From: Apiosordaria backusii
Taxonomy: Eukaryota; Ascomycota; Sordariomycetes; Sordariales; Lasiosphaeriaceae
DNA: 64,000 bases
Direction of reading: 5' to 3'
Assembly: GCA_030549205.1 (NCBI GenBank)
Contig: JAUKTV010000009.1
Coordinates: 1,426,001 to 1,490,000 of the forward strand
This document shows, in pieces, positions 34,701 through 44,275 of this stretch; position 1 is the stretch's first letter; each line of letters opens with the position of its first letter. The notes under the pieces are model-generated. The model ran no database searches, was not told the DNA's origin, and saw nothing but the letters and a program-made list of their open reading frames with translations. Made by a program: the position numbers and the translations under genes.

Positions 34701-34991
34701 TCAGCAGGGCTAGCAACACCTTACTCCGCAAAGGCGAAAACGAAGAAACTTCCGTCAGCTAGGGAAAAGCCTTTCTTTGAACCTATGGAGTTCGAGCCAA
34801 CACAAGATACAGATGAAGAAATGCCCGATATCACCGAGTTGGCCGCGAGAAGTTCCTCGGTGAAGAAAGCAAAGCACATCACAGCGGCAGCGGCTTTTGG
34901 CACAGAGAGTAAGGAGGATCTGTCGCCCGAGCCGACACCGCGGAAGATGAAGAGGCGACATTTTGTTGCAGACAGCGATGATGATGATTGA
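31737..34991 (+). CDS. MPH1: ATP-dependent DNA helicase Mph1 (FANCM family)
   Basis: Single exon, 1084 residues, starting MDDDFDDTFDFDDDL. A short disordered N-terminus is followed by the SF2 helicase core: Walker A PTGLGKT at residues 199-205, DEAH at 301-304, LTATPG shortly after, and motif VI QRMGRTGR at 636-643. Between the two RecA lobes lies the helical insertion typical of the FANCM/Hef group. The C-terminus is acidic and Lys-rich, probably disordered and protein-binding. Mph1 unwinds D-loops and remodels stalled forks, limiting crossovers in homologous recombination; it acts in the nucleus. Length is within the fungal Mph1 range. The nuclease domain of archaeal Hef is absent, as in all fungal members. 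Confidence 0.96.
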   Translation: MDDDFDDTFDFDDDLIALTQVAEAQAAAAAAASAVTRPPPRTPAITSNGGQRHQGSFGRAPATSTTVSSATRTNKAAAISEFDDLPSDAFDSSPEPPNQKRPGQVPPPRATPRSQDQGQGFRQTTLWGGTARQDSVRPSQATNSRPFRADLPPEVPTHHELNQHELATWVYPLNLGPIRDYQFTIVKNGLFNNTLVALPTGLGKTFIAATVMLNFYRWTKRGKIIFVAPTKPLASQQVKACLDVAGIPRSQATLLTGETAPALREAEWENKRLFFMTPQTLMNDLSKGYADPKSVVLLVVDEAHRATGDYAYVKVIEFIRRFSQSFRVLALTATPGSSVEGVQDVIDNLGISHIEIRTEESLDIRQYVHSRDTNTITLEPSDEMMEVRGLFSKALQPLVDKLSAQNIYYGRDPMSLTTYGLMKSRSEWLSGAGRHANQGLKFAMFAVFSILQSLAHSIKLLNFHGIKPFYNNLLEFRNSEEEKGGKGSNMRRQVINDENFKKMMAMIEKWIKLEGFSGHPKLDYLCETLVNHFMDAGEGSNTRVIVFSEYRDSAEEIVRVLNSKPLISATVFVGQADSKRSEGMKQKQQIETIEKFKNGQYNVLVATSIGEEGLDIGQVDLIVCYDASSSPIRMLQRMGRTGRKRAGKIVLLLMKGKEQEKFLEAKDNYAKMQQLICDGDSFNFRHDLSSRIVPRDIKPEVEKRMVEIPPENTQDPSLPEPKKTGARQKASKKKFNMPDGVETGFVKASNFFGKAAAKAAPPKPPEPQETDDIAELPALESVLLSKAQIEELDRRYRSLPEHAKAELDPLNFGAHMQRSLRSTVLVKHGGKTKRFVKLMKKMGDMQDPFERFTKPYGDTDTSNWQNIPAATFAPDSDDSESEGPVRRATGSGKSKKRKVSAAMSEDDGEDDEDGVPEVASPPARNKRDRGKKVSKRKGQVARKLDEIGDDCTRTSDIEMTDGSDDGADLEDFVVDDDADLFSSSANHRSAGLATPYSAKAKTKKLPSAREKPFFEPMEFEPTQDTDEEMPDITELAARSSSVKKAKHITAAAAFGTESKEDLSPEPTPRKMKRRHFVADSDDDD

Positions 34992-35296
34992 GCTTGCCAG
35001 TGATTGGATGATGGCTTTTGTACAGGTAAAGCAAGCACGACGTTGCACACAAATAAAGCAGTTGCAGCCATACGAAAGTTTCAAATATATTAGTGAAGCC
35101 ACCCAAGTGTATCTATCCATCCCAAAGTAAACGCATATCTACCTACCTACCGGATGTAAATGTCTATCTACTGGCACCTTCTGCTCTATCGCCCAGCAAT
35201 AGGTTCAACAACATCAAACACACACACCCCTTCTCCCCGCCAAGTTCACCACTGGGGAAAAGTATCTCTCCTTACAAGGTCTATACCTAGCCGCCC
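34992..35296. other. Intergenic, convergent 3' regions
   Basis: 305 bp between MPH1 and the next minus-strand gene; AT-rich with an AATAAA-like AAATAAAGC near 35,050. Nothing else seen. Confidence 0.5.
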
Positions 35297-36421
35297 TCAA
35301 CGCCACTGGTTCAGAAGTCTCCATCCCAATGATAATCTCCCTTCCTGTTCGTCTTGACCCCTCAGCCTTTTACCCCTTTTCAACTTGGTCTCACACTCCC
35401 CCAACCTCTCCGCAATAGCAGCGAGATCATACCCCTGACCTCCAACATCAAACAACCCCCTCTGTCTCTTGACAAAGTGTTCCAGCACCCACCTCTCGCT
35501 CTTGGTTAGGGACCTGACCTCGGGAAAGTGCTTGTGGACGCCGTACCAGTTGATCTTGTTGATCCAGCCTGCCAGCCAGAGGTTCTTTCTGGGGAGGTGC
35601 AGGCGGACTTTGTTGTGTTTGGTCAAGAGGTTCAGGAGGAGGGTTGGATTTGGGGTTGTGGGAGGTAGTAAGAGGAAGGATTTGAGTTGGGAGAGGAAGG
35701 TGAGGGCTGAGGGGGAGGTGTAGTGGATGTAATAGGGGGTGGTATTACGGGGTTGGGGTTGGGGTAGGGGTTTGGGATGGATGAGAGAACGGGGGTAGGA
35801 GGTGGTGTAATGTTGTGATTGAGGAAGAGATTGATGGCGGCGGGGGTGGTGGTAGACTAACTTGGGGGTTGAGCGGATTGCCATGGTGGCGGGGTTGGAA
35901 GAGGTAGGGGGTGGTGTAATGGTGGTAGTGGTGGTTTGTTGACGTACACCGCGGTAGACTGGTGCGTTGTCTGCCACGGGAATAGGACGAGATATGGAAT
36001 GGATTGTAATCTCCCCGTGAGCGTTAGTGTTTGGTTGAAGCTTCTCTCTGAGACGGGACTGGGCGTGCTTGATGGCACGGCTGAGTCCCTTAGCACTTGC
36101 ATCACCACCACTGACACATGGGCTTTGTTGCATTTGCATTGTGGGTTTGTCTGTCAGACTTTTGCATGTATTGACAGCGGCTGTCGTTGACTTCCGGGCC
36201 TGTTTCAAAGCGTCAGTCTTTGCTGCTTCCAACCTCTTGAGAATGTCAGTATTACCGTTGAGGTACGACACTGTTTCGTTGTAGAAATGGGGAGTGGGAC
36301 AAGAGTAGCTGGACTTACCGTCTATATTTATTGACTCTCTCTCCGGCAGTTGTTGTCTGGCTGTCAACTCATTGTCTTTGCGTAACGCCCAGCGTCTCAG
36401 ACTAAAGAAGTTGAATGCCAT
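35297..36421 (-). CDS. Uncharacterised fungal protein
   Basis: Single frame of 374 residues from the ATG at 36421. Not recognised. The N-terminus is basic and aromatic (FNFFSLRRWALRK), followed by an Ala/Lys/Thr-rich, possibly helical part (about 70-130), a Thr/Pro/His-rich disordered stretch (about 165-245), and a more ordered, charged C-terminus with LWLAGWINKINWYGVHKHFPEV and ERWVLEHFVKRQRGLFDVGGQGYDLAAIAERL. No membrane segment or catalytic motif is evident. A GTAAGT string occurs inside the frame, but splicing it to the nearby TACTGAC...AAG gives an early stop, so I kept the continuous frame. Reality is supported by frame length and the ordered C-terminus only. Confidence 0.6.
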   Translation of the reverse strand: MAFNFFSLRRWALRKDNELTARQQLPERESINIDGKSSYSCPTPHFYNETVSYLNGNTDILKRLEAAKTDALKQARKSTTAAVNTCKSLTDKPTMQMQQSPCVSGGDASAKGLSRAIKHAQSRLREKLQPNTNAHGEITIHSISRPIPVADNAPVYRGVRQQTTTTTITPPPTSSNPATMAIRSTPKLVYHHPRRHQSLPQSQHYTTSYPRSLIHPKPLPQPQPRNTTPYYIHYTSPSALTFLSQLKSFLLLPPTTPNPTLLLNLLTKHNKVRLHLPRKNLWLAGWINKINWYGVHKHFPEVRSLTKSERWVLEHFVKRQRGLFDVGGQGYDLAAIAERLGECETKLKRGKRLRGQDEQEGRLSLGWRLLNQWR

Positions 36422-37126
36422 TGTCCTCAAAGGCCGGTGTATGTAATATTCCGAGCCAACCAACTACGCAAGGGGGACCCAACAAGGACTTACCCCCAGA
36501 GAACAACCGAAATGGGAAAGCCGTCAATACAGATCCCAGTTTTGGCGTTGAATGGGTGTTGGTGTCTTGAGTGGACGAGCACCTGAGTGACCGTCCACAA
36601 CCAACTGGCAAAGATCTCAGCTTCTTTAATATGTTTCTTGAATCTTTGAGGAACTTGTTATCTGAACAGTAGGTTGTTTGTTTGGCCGACTATTTACTTT
36701 GTGTAAGCCAACAAAACAATGAACAAAGAGAACGTGACAATCTCCATTGTTACTCTCGGCCCTGCCAACCTTCCGGTATCACAATGAGTTATCCAGTTCC
36801 CGAAACACTGACAGCACTCCGGGCATTGTCCCAATCATTTTCTCCAGATGCTTGGACAGAACGTGAAGCTGCTTCAAACTTAATACCTATCGAAATCAGC
36901 CGTTCGCGATTACGTGTTAACTATCCAGAATTAAGGCCACGATAACTAACACTCTGGACTAACGCCAGAGACAATATTGTGTCATAGTTAGGAGGTGCTT
37001 CCTATAAATAGCTCTCATAGGGTCTCCCGATTTAAACAATGCCATTATCAATGTCGTTTACCACACAGTTTAACGGTTGTTCTTTATCCTCCACCATCCA
37101 CCCTACCCCAAATAGAGAGCGCCAAG
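36422..37126. other. Divergent intergenic region
   Basis: About 700 bp between the uncharacterised gene and the Q-rich gene. An 87-codon plus-strand frame at 36,682-36,945 has no supporting features and is not called. Confidence 0.45.
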
Positions 37127-37669
37127 ATGGCCAGAAAAAACAGAGACGAAAACTCCAAGTGCTGTCCTTCATGGAGACAATCCAAGGGAAGACGTGCTAG
37201 AAGAAGGAACATCGGAGCCACCGGCAACGCGCCGCGCCCTTCTCAAGAGGAACATGGCTGGAGATACCCACCTAATGCTCCAGCGACGGAAAGACCATCA
37301 GCACCCGAATGGCAAATACCCGAGCCGAGTCTCAATCGCTCTTGGTCATATGCAGAACAAACCCAAGAAGCTCCTCAGGAGCAGCCGACATACGTCCCGC
37401 ACCCCATAGACTTCGGCCTGCCCCCTGACACGATACAGTATCGTTGGGAAAATCCTGACTCGGTGCAATACCCCCCGGCACCACAGCAGCAGCACCACCA
37501 AGACCAGCAAACTCAACAGCAGCAGCAACAACCAGAACCAGCGTCAGACGCAACCTCCATCGCGGCGAGCTACACAACTGCGCCCGAGTCTCAGAATCAG
37601 CACGAACAGCAGCAACAGGAACAGCAACCTCCTCAGGGCTCCGGTTGCCATTACTATCCCTATTACTAA
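37127..37669 (+). CDS. Small Gln-rich protein, function unknown
   Basis: Frame of 180 residues from the ATG at 37127 (MARKNRDENSKCC). The first 35 residues are strongly basic (RQSKGRRARRRN). The middle is Pro-rich with PEWQIPEPSLNRSW and FGLPPDTIQYRW, and the C-terminal 75 residues are a Gln-rich tract ending GCHYYPYY. No known domain. The Q-rich tail is the kind of sequence that can form assemblies, but that is speculation. It could be a lineage-specific gene; support is the composition and the A at -3 (AAGATGG). Confidence 0.5.
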   Translation: MARKNRDENSKCCPSWRQSKGRRARRRNIGATGNAPRPSQEEHGWRYPPNAPATERPSAPEWQIPEPSLNRSWSYAEQTQEAPQEQPTYVPHPIDFGLPPDTIQYRWENPDSVQYPPAPQQQHHQDQQTQQQQQQPEPASDATSIAASYTTAPESQNQHEQQQQEQQPPQGSGCHYYPYY

Positions 37670-40600
37670 CTAACTCCTTAGGCACCACTTTTTCTTTCAC
37701 TCCGAGAAGTCGGGCGACCCAGCATTCTAGGCTGTTAAGTTCAAACCACTTGGTTGACGCCGCCAATGCCGTCAGATCTGGAGTTGTATCCGGCTCCAAT
37801 CTCCGGTATATGGTCAGATTGGGCAGATGTAGGGTAGGGTTGTAGTAATGTTATGCTAGTGCTGGGTTGGGCATATTCACATCTTTTTAGCGTTGCTCCT
37901 TGATCAGACAACAGCATTGACAACCGAGCCGTCCGGCGGCAGAGCATGTGCTGAGGAGGAATCCGGGGGCTGTCAGGAACCTGTGTGTTGTGTGGAGGGC
38001 TCCTCTTTCGGCATTTGAACCACAACCTTGTTGGTGGTGTTGATCACAACAGGCAACCTGAATGGGTTCTTTCCAGATAGAGAAGATGATAGCTTAAATC
38101 GAGATCCCAATAAAGACATATCTTGTCCCAGGACAGTGGATCGTGGAACAATAACCCTAGGTTCCATTCTTCCGGAGGGGGGGTCGTGAATGTTGAGGCC
38201 ATCATCTTCACGCCACCTTCTCTCTTTGCCTGTTGCCTGCCTGACCCCTCCCGGTTTTGATGTTTGCTCGTCCAAGAACTTTGGCAACTAGGATAGACAG
38301 TGGGAATATCACGAGAAAAAATGGCTGCCTCTGGAGCTTGCATACTTCCCACTGAGAAAGAGGCCAAGATACCATTTCCCGCCACACCGAACAGCAGCAT
38401 TACCCCGCTTGCGGCTCTTACTGTGATGTGGAAGTGTGGTTCGCACGGTGAAGTATGTTGATGAGCGGGGAAAGGGAGAGAAAATATTTGCCTTATCTTG
38501 CACAAGGCCTTTGCAGACAAGCTCGTGAGAAGCCATCCAGTCGTTGAGGGATGCGGCAGTGGTACGAAGCACGACGAGAAAGAATTCAGGAGCCTAAGTG
38601 GGAATTATTTACTGCGGGGAAAGTCACATCGACGATGAGGCTCCCGTTTCTCCGACATCCCATTGGCAGACTTGGAAGATGTCGAGTAACGAAGACGTCC
38701 GAAGGTGTTTGTCGATTTGGGAACATTAGATAGTGTCCGTGCCGTGCGACGTGGTTGTTCCCCAATCGCCTCGCTTGGATGGGATGGAAAGCTTGGGGAA
38801 TGGAGATGGGATGAGAGGGATGACGAAGGCCCACTGGCAGCATTGGCATTGGCTTGTGCTGTTCATCGCCAGTGATCCCCAGACCGCTCCGTGGCCTGTG
38901 TCCCTGCCCAAGGAGGGCCAAGCACTTCTGGTCAGCCCTACAGGAACCTGAGCGGAGACAGTCATGGATACTGCTGCAGCACAACATCTGCATCTGTCCT
39001 TCTTGGTGCCCTCCACGCCCTCTGGCCGACCACTTCTGCGCGCATCCATGACATTCCCATCCGGCTCATCTCGTCCCGATATGCTGGACGACCTGGGACG
39101 ACGGATGATCATCCTGGAAACCGAGAGGGCTGGAATGTTTGTCAGTCATCCGGTCATCTGAGTCCTGAAATGTTATTGAGAGGTTGGGGGCTGCATCGTC
39201 ACATTTGAGTGGGCGATGGTTTCTGCGTTGAGCCGCAAAGCCGCAGTCTTGCTTCGGGTCAATGACTTTCTTGCAACACTGCTTGCCGTCATTGGTTGGC
39301 AGGGAACCTGCATCTTTTGTCCTGGAGATTCAGATTGTGAGATGTTGCAGGCCAGTGGCTGAGCTGTGGGGTTCACCAGCTCTAGGGGACGGACCACCGC
39401 TTATTCTTGATGGAGGTGTCAACTGGACTGTCCGTTTTCGGGACGAACAGTTGGGTTTGTGGAAGAGGTTTGCGGAGTAGACGAGATTGCAGAGATGATG
39501 TCGTTAGAGAGACGAGATGGGCCGAACGAGGCAGACGTTTAGATGAGTTGAAATGGTCGCCGATGACAAGCAGCAACGAGAAGGAAAGCTCTGCACGGCA
39601 CAGCAACAGCTCATCTGCGACTCTGCAACTCTGCGACACCGCGAAAGGAACAAGCCACAGACATCAAAGGCTGTTCCTGCGGCCCCTGAATGTTCCTGCG
39701 CATTGTCATCCAGACTCCGGAACGCTGGGATGGTCTCTCCCGTTGGCCATGCCCCTTTTGGTTGACCTCATAACCGCAACAAGGACCGTCGGCTTCCCCT
39801 TGGTGGCATGAAGGGCATACTCTTTCAAGGACGACGAACGGTTTACGTGTTGATTAGGATTAATTGAAAGGGACTTCGTCATGACCTGCGCGGCAGGAAC
39901 CGATATCGAGGGGAAATTTGTCTGCCTTCTCGATCACAACGGTGACGACCAGTTGCTGCTGTGAAGATGGCCAAGAGTCCAGCTGTTGTCTGTCCCTGGA
40001 ATAGCGCCCAAGTCTGTTAGCGCGGGACCTGAGCCAAGTGTCAACTGTCAAACAGTTTGATGCAGGAGAGGGGCCAAGATTGGGCGCGCGGGGAAGCGGT
40101 GTGTCAGCAACACAAAGGTCCTGCATTAACAGAACGATACCAATTGGAACCGTGCAGCAACTATCATCGCTGGGAGAGGGTGGCATTGGGGGCATTGGGA
40201 GCAAGTGGTGGCATTGGATGCATTTTCGGCGACACAATTGGAAAGGATTCAGGGCTGACCAATTGGCTTCACGGACATTGGGCTGCTGCGCCTGCCTGGG
40301 ACCCACAAACTGCCAGGGACCCCGGTCGTCAGAGCAGGCAGCAGCGTCCAACGGCTCCACGCATTTCTCATCATCCCTTCAAACCCCAACGTCCTCGCTC
40401 ACGTCCTCCGCGCCCACACCCCTTCTCACGACAAACCTCTTTTCCTCCATCCCATCCCATCGTCTTGTCTTTTGATCCATCCATTCGCCCACCTTCCTGT
40501 CCCGTTTGTTATCAGCAAAAATTTCTGCCCTGCACATCCTCAGGCCACCATCGACTGTCAACCGGCCGCTTTTCCTGGCTTCTTGTCTGAGGCGTTGCTG

Positions 40601-41158
40601 AGCTAAGACCAGTCGGCCACGCATTACCACCGCGTCTGTCCGCTTCCTATCGCCCCTTTGTTATAGGACTTCTCTCCCCTTCGGCCACTGTCTTCCTGAC
40701 ATATCGCCTTGTCCTTCCCGATTCCTTCGAACAGCTTCTCCCGACACATCCGCCGTTGTAGTGACGCCAGGTCCTGGATTCCATTGCGAAGTTGGGGTCC
40801 CTGGCGCTTCCCATCCACATCTGCCATCCACACAGGTAAGAGCAAGAATCCCTACCCTCCTCTCATCTTCTTCCCTTCTCTGTCTAGCTCCTGTCCTCGT
40901 CGGTCTGGGCATCGTGACATCTGGCTACAACTCCTTGGGTATTGGCCAATCCCACCCTCGAACACAAGTCCTATCTGCAAGAAAGTGCGCGTGGTAGATC
41001 GCTGCATTCGGAATCGCATGCTTCCGTGACTCACATCCTCTCGTCGCTCAGCCTTCCAATGAATACATTGCATTGATAACTGACAAGAGGACTTGACACA
41101 GTGCTCTATCCCGCCGTCTCTCAAAAGACTCGGGTTTCACCCCGCATTTACCGCAGCC
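37670..41158. other. 3.5-kb upstream region of the C2H2 gene
   Basis: No recognisable gene. The right part (about 40,380-41,100) is CT-rich and looks like a long 5' leader; GTAAG at 40,836 and TCTAG ending at 40,887 could bound a 52-nt leader intron. Frames of 100-180 codons are found on both strands but are not protein-like. Confidence 0.5.
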
Positions 41159-43507
41159 ATGTCCTCCAATCCCCGTAGGACGCCGATGACTCGGCCGGAC
41201 TCAAGAGGTCTTTCACTTAAGACCAACACTCTCCAGAAGGGCGCGACCTTTCACTCGCCCACGACTCCTATCTCGACCTCAGAGAACGTCTTCAGACCAC
41301 CATCTCTGCCTCGTCGATCGCAGTCGAACCTGGACGATGTCATTGATTCCCATCGCCGCCGCGCCGCCTTGACGTTGGATGAGTTTGATAGAACGCTCGC
41401 CGGCCTTTCTATTAGTGACTCCCCTTCCTCAGCGGCTGCCCGCAAGATCCTTCGCGACGATAGCCCGCCGATTCCCCGCGGAGTTCTCAATCACACCCTG
41501 GATACAGTGATGGCCAAGGAGAAGGAGGCGGAACGCAAAATATTGCGCCCTCGCACCCGCCGGGCTTCTCGACACCACGAATCTGACAGCGGCCTCGGTA
41601 CCTCTATTGCATCCACTAACGAAAGGACCGCTTCGAAGGAGAAGACAGTTGTCAAGACCACTGCTGTCACCAGGTCTGCCGCCGCCGCTCGCACGACCAC
41701 TACACCCGCCACGCAGGTGCTCGGCCAGCGCGCCAACAACCGCATTTGCGAGCACACTCTCAAGCCACTTCTTGGCAAACCAGAATTCAAGGACTTCCAC
41801 CCACTTTTGCTGGAGTGCCCCAAGAAGATTCAGGACAAGGAGATTGTCTGCCTCAGAGACCTCGAGAAGACACTTCTTCTCGTTGCACCAGTGAGTGAAC
41901 TCGAAAGCGACACTACCATCAAGGGTGAAACTTACCGTTCTGTGATTGTAAAGGAAAGGACCAAGTCTGCTGGCCTGTATCTCGATTTTTGCCTGACCAC
42001 CATTAGGTGCATCCAGGCCACAGTCGAGTACCTCAGCGACCGTGAGCAGACTCGGCCGCGCGACGTCCCGTATAGCAGCGGCTATTTCATCGACCTTGTT
42101 GATCAAATTCGCCAGTACGCTCAGCAACTCGCCGAGGCCAAGGAGAAGGGAGACAACGACGAGATGGATGTTGATCCGTATGACAGCCCAATTCAACACC
42201 TGTTACTTGTGCCGCCCGCTAACTGGTATCGTAGCACTGACGAGATCAAACTGCACGGTGGAATTCACATCAACGGCCGCCCTGCTGAGCTGGTTCGTAT
42301 CAAGAAGAACGGCAAGATGATTTCCATGGCCACCGGCGAGCCTATCGAGTCGATTGAGGAGGAGAGCAATGGCGCAGTCCGGATTAAGCGCTCGGCTAGC
42401 GAGGAGCTTGAAGACGAGGAAGAAATTATGCGCTCCATGGCCAGACGAAAGAAGAACGCCACCCCCGAGGAGCTTGCGCCCAAGAAGTGCCGTGAGCATG
42501 GTTGCAACAAGGAGTTCAAGCGACCTTGCGACTTGACCAAGCACGAAAAGACACACTCTCGGCCCTGGAAGTGCCCAGTCACCACCTGCAAGTACCACGA
42601 GTATGGATGGCCGACTGAAAAGGAGATGGACCGCCACCACAACGACAAGCACTCTGCCGCGCCCCCAATGTTTGAATGCTACTACAAGCCCTGCCCCTAC
42701 AAGTCCAAGCGGGAATCCAACTGCAAGCAGCACATGGAGAAAGCCCATGGCTGGACCTATGTCCGGACCAAGACCAACGGCAAGAAGCCTGGTTCCAGCA
42801 TCGCTGGTGGCTCGACCCACCCCACTCCTCAGCTCGGTCACATTTCCACTCCCTCGAGCGATATGAGCGCGGGAGTTGCTACTCCCCCCGATGACTGGAG
42901 CCACATTTATTCCAGCGGCCTTGAATTTCCCACCTATCTTCCTGATACAGATTTCGGCATGATTCCTCAAGAGCTCAATCTTGACTACTCTCCGATTGAT
43001 AACCCTACTCCTTCCACTGATTCTGGCATGGACCACAACTCTGCCTACCAGGATATCTCCACGGACTTCACACTCTATGAGGATATTTACAGTGCCAATG
43101 TCCAGCTGCCAACTCCCATCCACGCCAACATCTATGACAAGACAATGGCGCCACATTATACCCCCTTTACCGGTGCCGAGCTCTGCCCGCCGCAGCCTGC
43201 GCAGCTCTCACCAATCGGCCAAGCGAATGCCATGCTCTTCACTCCTACCTCTATGGCCGAGGTCGATGAGGGCTTCGATGACCAACATGAGTTTGCCGCC
43301 ATGGCTAATGTTGCTAGCGGTGGTGATTTTATTCTCTTCCCCCACCAGGCTGGTGTTTCCAAGCCCATGTACAATGACTCCCTGTTTGCCACGACTGAGC
43401 TCCCAGGCATGAGCACGGGCTACTCGCAACCATCCACCCAGGATCTGATCAACGCCTTTCACGTTGACTGGTCAGCACATGACCTCAGTGCTTACCTTCC
43501 TCACTGA
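41159..43507 (+). CDS. C2H2 zinc-finger protein, probable transcription factor
   Basis: Single exon, 782 residues from the ATG at 41159 (MSSNPRRTPMTRPDS); the frame continues 22 codons upstream without an ATG. The N-terminus is Ser/Arg/Thr-rich and disordered. A conserved, probably helical region (about 210-400) begins with RICEHTLKPLLGKPEF. Three adjacent zinc fingers span residues 444-530: CREHGC...HEKTH, CPVTTC...HNDKH and CYYKPC...HMEKAH, all with a CX4C first half. The C-terminal 250 residues are acidic and rich in Pro, Ser and aromatic residues (DFTLYEDIYS, VDWSAHDLSAYLPH), as in activation domains. I do not recognise the ortholog, so target genes are unknown. The long upstream region and leader fit a regulated transcription-factor gene. 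Confidence 0.85.
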   Translation: MSSNPRRTPMTRPDSRGLSLKTNTLQKGATFHSPTTPISTSENVFRPPSLPRRSQSNLDDVIDSHRRRAALTLDEFDRTLAGLSISDSPSSAAARKILRDDSPPIPRGVLNHTLDTVMAKEKEAERKILRPRTRRASRHHESDSGLGTSIASTNERTASKEKTVVKTTAVTRSAAAARTTTTPATQVLGQRANNRICEHTLKPLLGKPEFKDFHPLLLECPKKIQDKEIVCLRDLEKTLLLVAPVSELESDTTIKGETYRSVIVKERTKSAGLYLDFCLTTIRCIQATVEYLSDREQTRPRDVPYSSGYFIDLVDQIRQYAQQLAEAKEKGDNDEMDVDPYDSPIQHLLLVPPANWYRSTDEIKLHGGIHINGRPAELVRIKKNGKMISMATGEPIESIEEESNGAVRIKRSASEELEDEEEIMRSMARRKKNATPEELAPKKCREHGCNKEFKRPCDLTKHEKTHSRPWKCPVTTCKYHEYGWPTEKEMDRHHNDKHSAAPPMFECYYKPCPYKSKRESNCKQHMEKAHGWTYVRTKTNGKKPGSSIAGGSTHPTPQLGHISTPSSDMSAGVATPPDDWSHIYSSGLEFPTYLPDTDFGMIPQELNLDYSPIDNPTPSTDSGMDHNSAYQDISTDFTLYEDIYSANVQLPTPIHANIYDKTMAPHYTPFTGAELCPPQPAQLSPIGQANAMLFTPTSMAEVDEGFDDQHEFAAMANVASGGDFILFPHQAGVSKPMYNDSLFATTELPGMSTGYSQPSTQDLINAFHVDWSAHDLSAYLPH

Positions 43508-44275
43508 ATGAGAGGGTCATGCGTGCCGGAGTACCAGCCCCAGTAAGCAGGCTTGTAATGGGAGTTAAAATTGGAGATTGTTGGGATACGCCTCTCCCAC
43601 ATTGTTTGCTGTTTGCTGTTTGTTATGATGTAATGAAGCGGGTTCTTAGCGACTTGGGATGGGATTGGAGAGAAGAGGATGGAGAACGGAACTACCAGGA
43701 AGATATCTGGGGACGACTCTACTCCCTCTCTTTTTTGTATTTTTTTTCATAGCTGGTTTTGTTGTTTAATCGACACTTGCCCCCTCTTGGGTTTTCCATA
43801 TTACTATACGCGCTCATTTTCTGCAACAAGCAAGCAAGCAACGGCATGATCGCAAACATTGAGCTACACGATGGGAGGGTGGGGAATATAGCCTTGACAA
43901 TGGCATGAAACAAGGGCCATTCACTAGTTCTAGTTACGTAGCTTTAGGTAGATGTCAGGGCTCTTTCATATAATGACAAGAAGCTTGAATTATATTTTGT
44001 CTCTGTGTTGTATAATTCTAGAGTTTAAGTCAGTTGATGTGTTGATGCCACATCTAAGGAAATTGAAAGTCCTCGAAACTTGTGAGCTTAGGTTGTTTGG
44101 TCAGGTCTAGTTCCCGAAATCGGCGAGATCGGAACGGAATGGCACTCTGGGTATCTGCTACCTACCCCTCATCCTCTTGCTCGGGCATTACTAGGTATTA
44201 TCATGAGGTGTCTTTCGTGTAAATCAAGAAAGCTTTCGAATTCAAAATTAGGTTCTAGTCCATCAGTCAGACATA
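43508..44275. other. Intergenic
   Basis: 3' region of the C2H2 gene and promoter of the acetyltransferase; AT-richer in the right half. Nothing coding recognised. Confidence 0.5.

Noticed and set aside
36240..36330. Intron inside the uncharacterised gene (GTAAGT...TACTGAC...AAG)
   Set aside because: Its 83-nt removal shifts the frame and gives a stop within a few codons, whereas the unspliced frame stays open.
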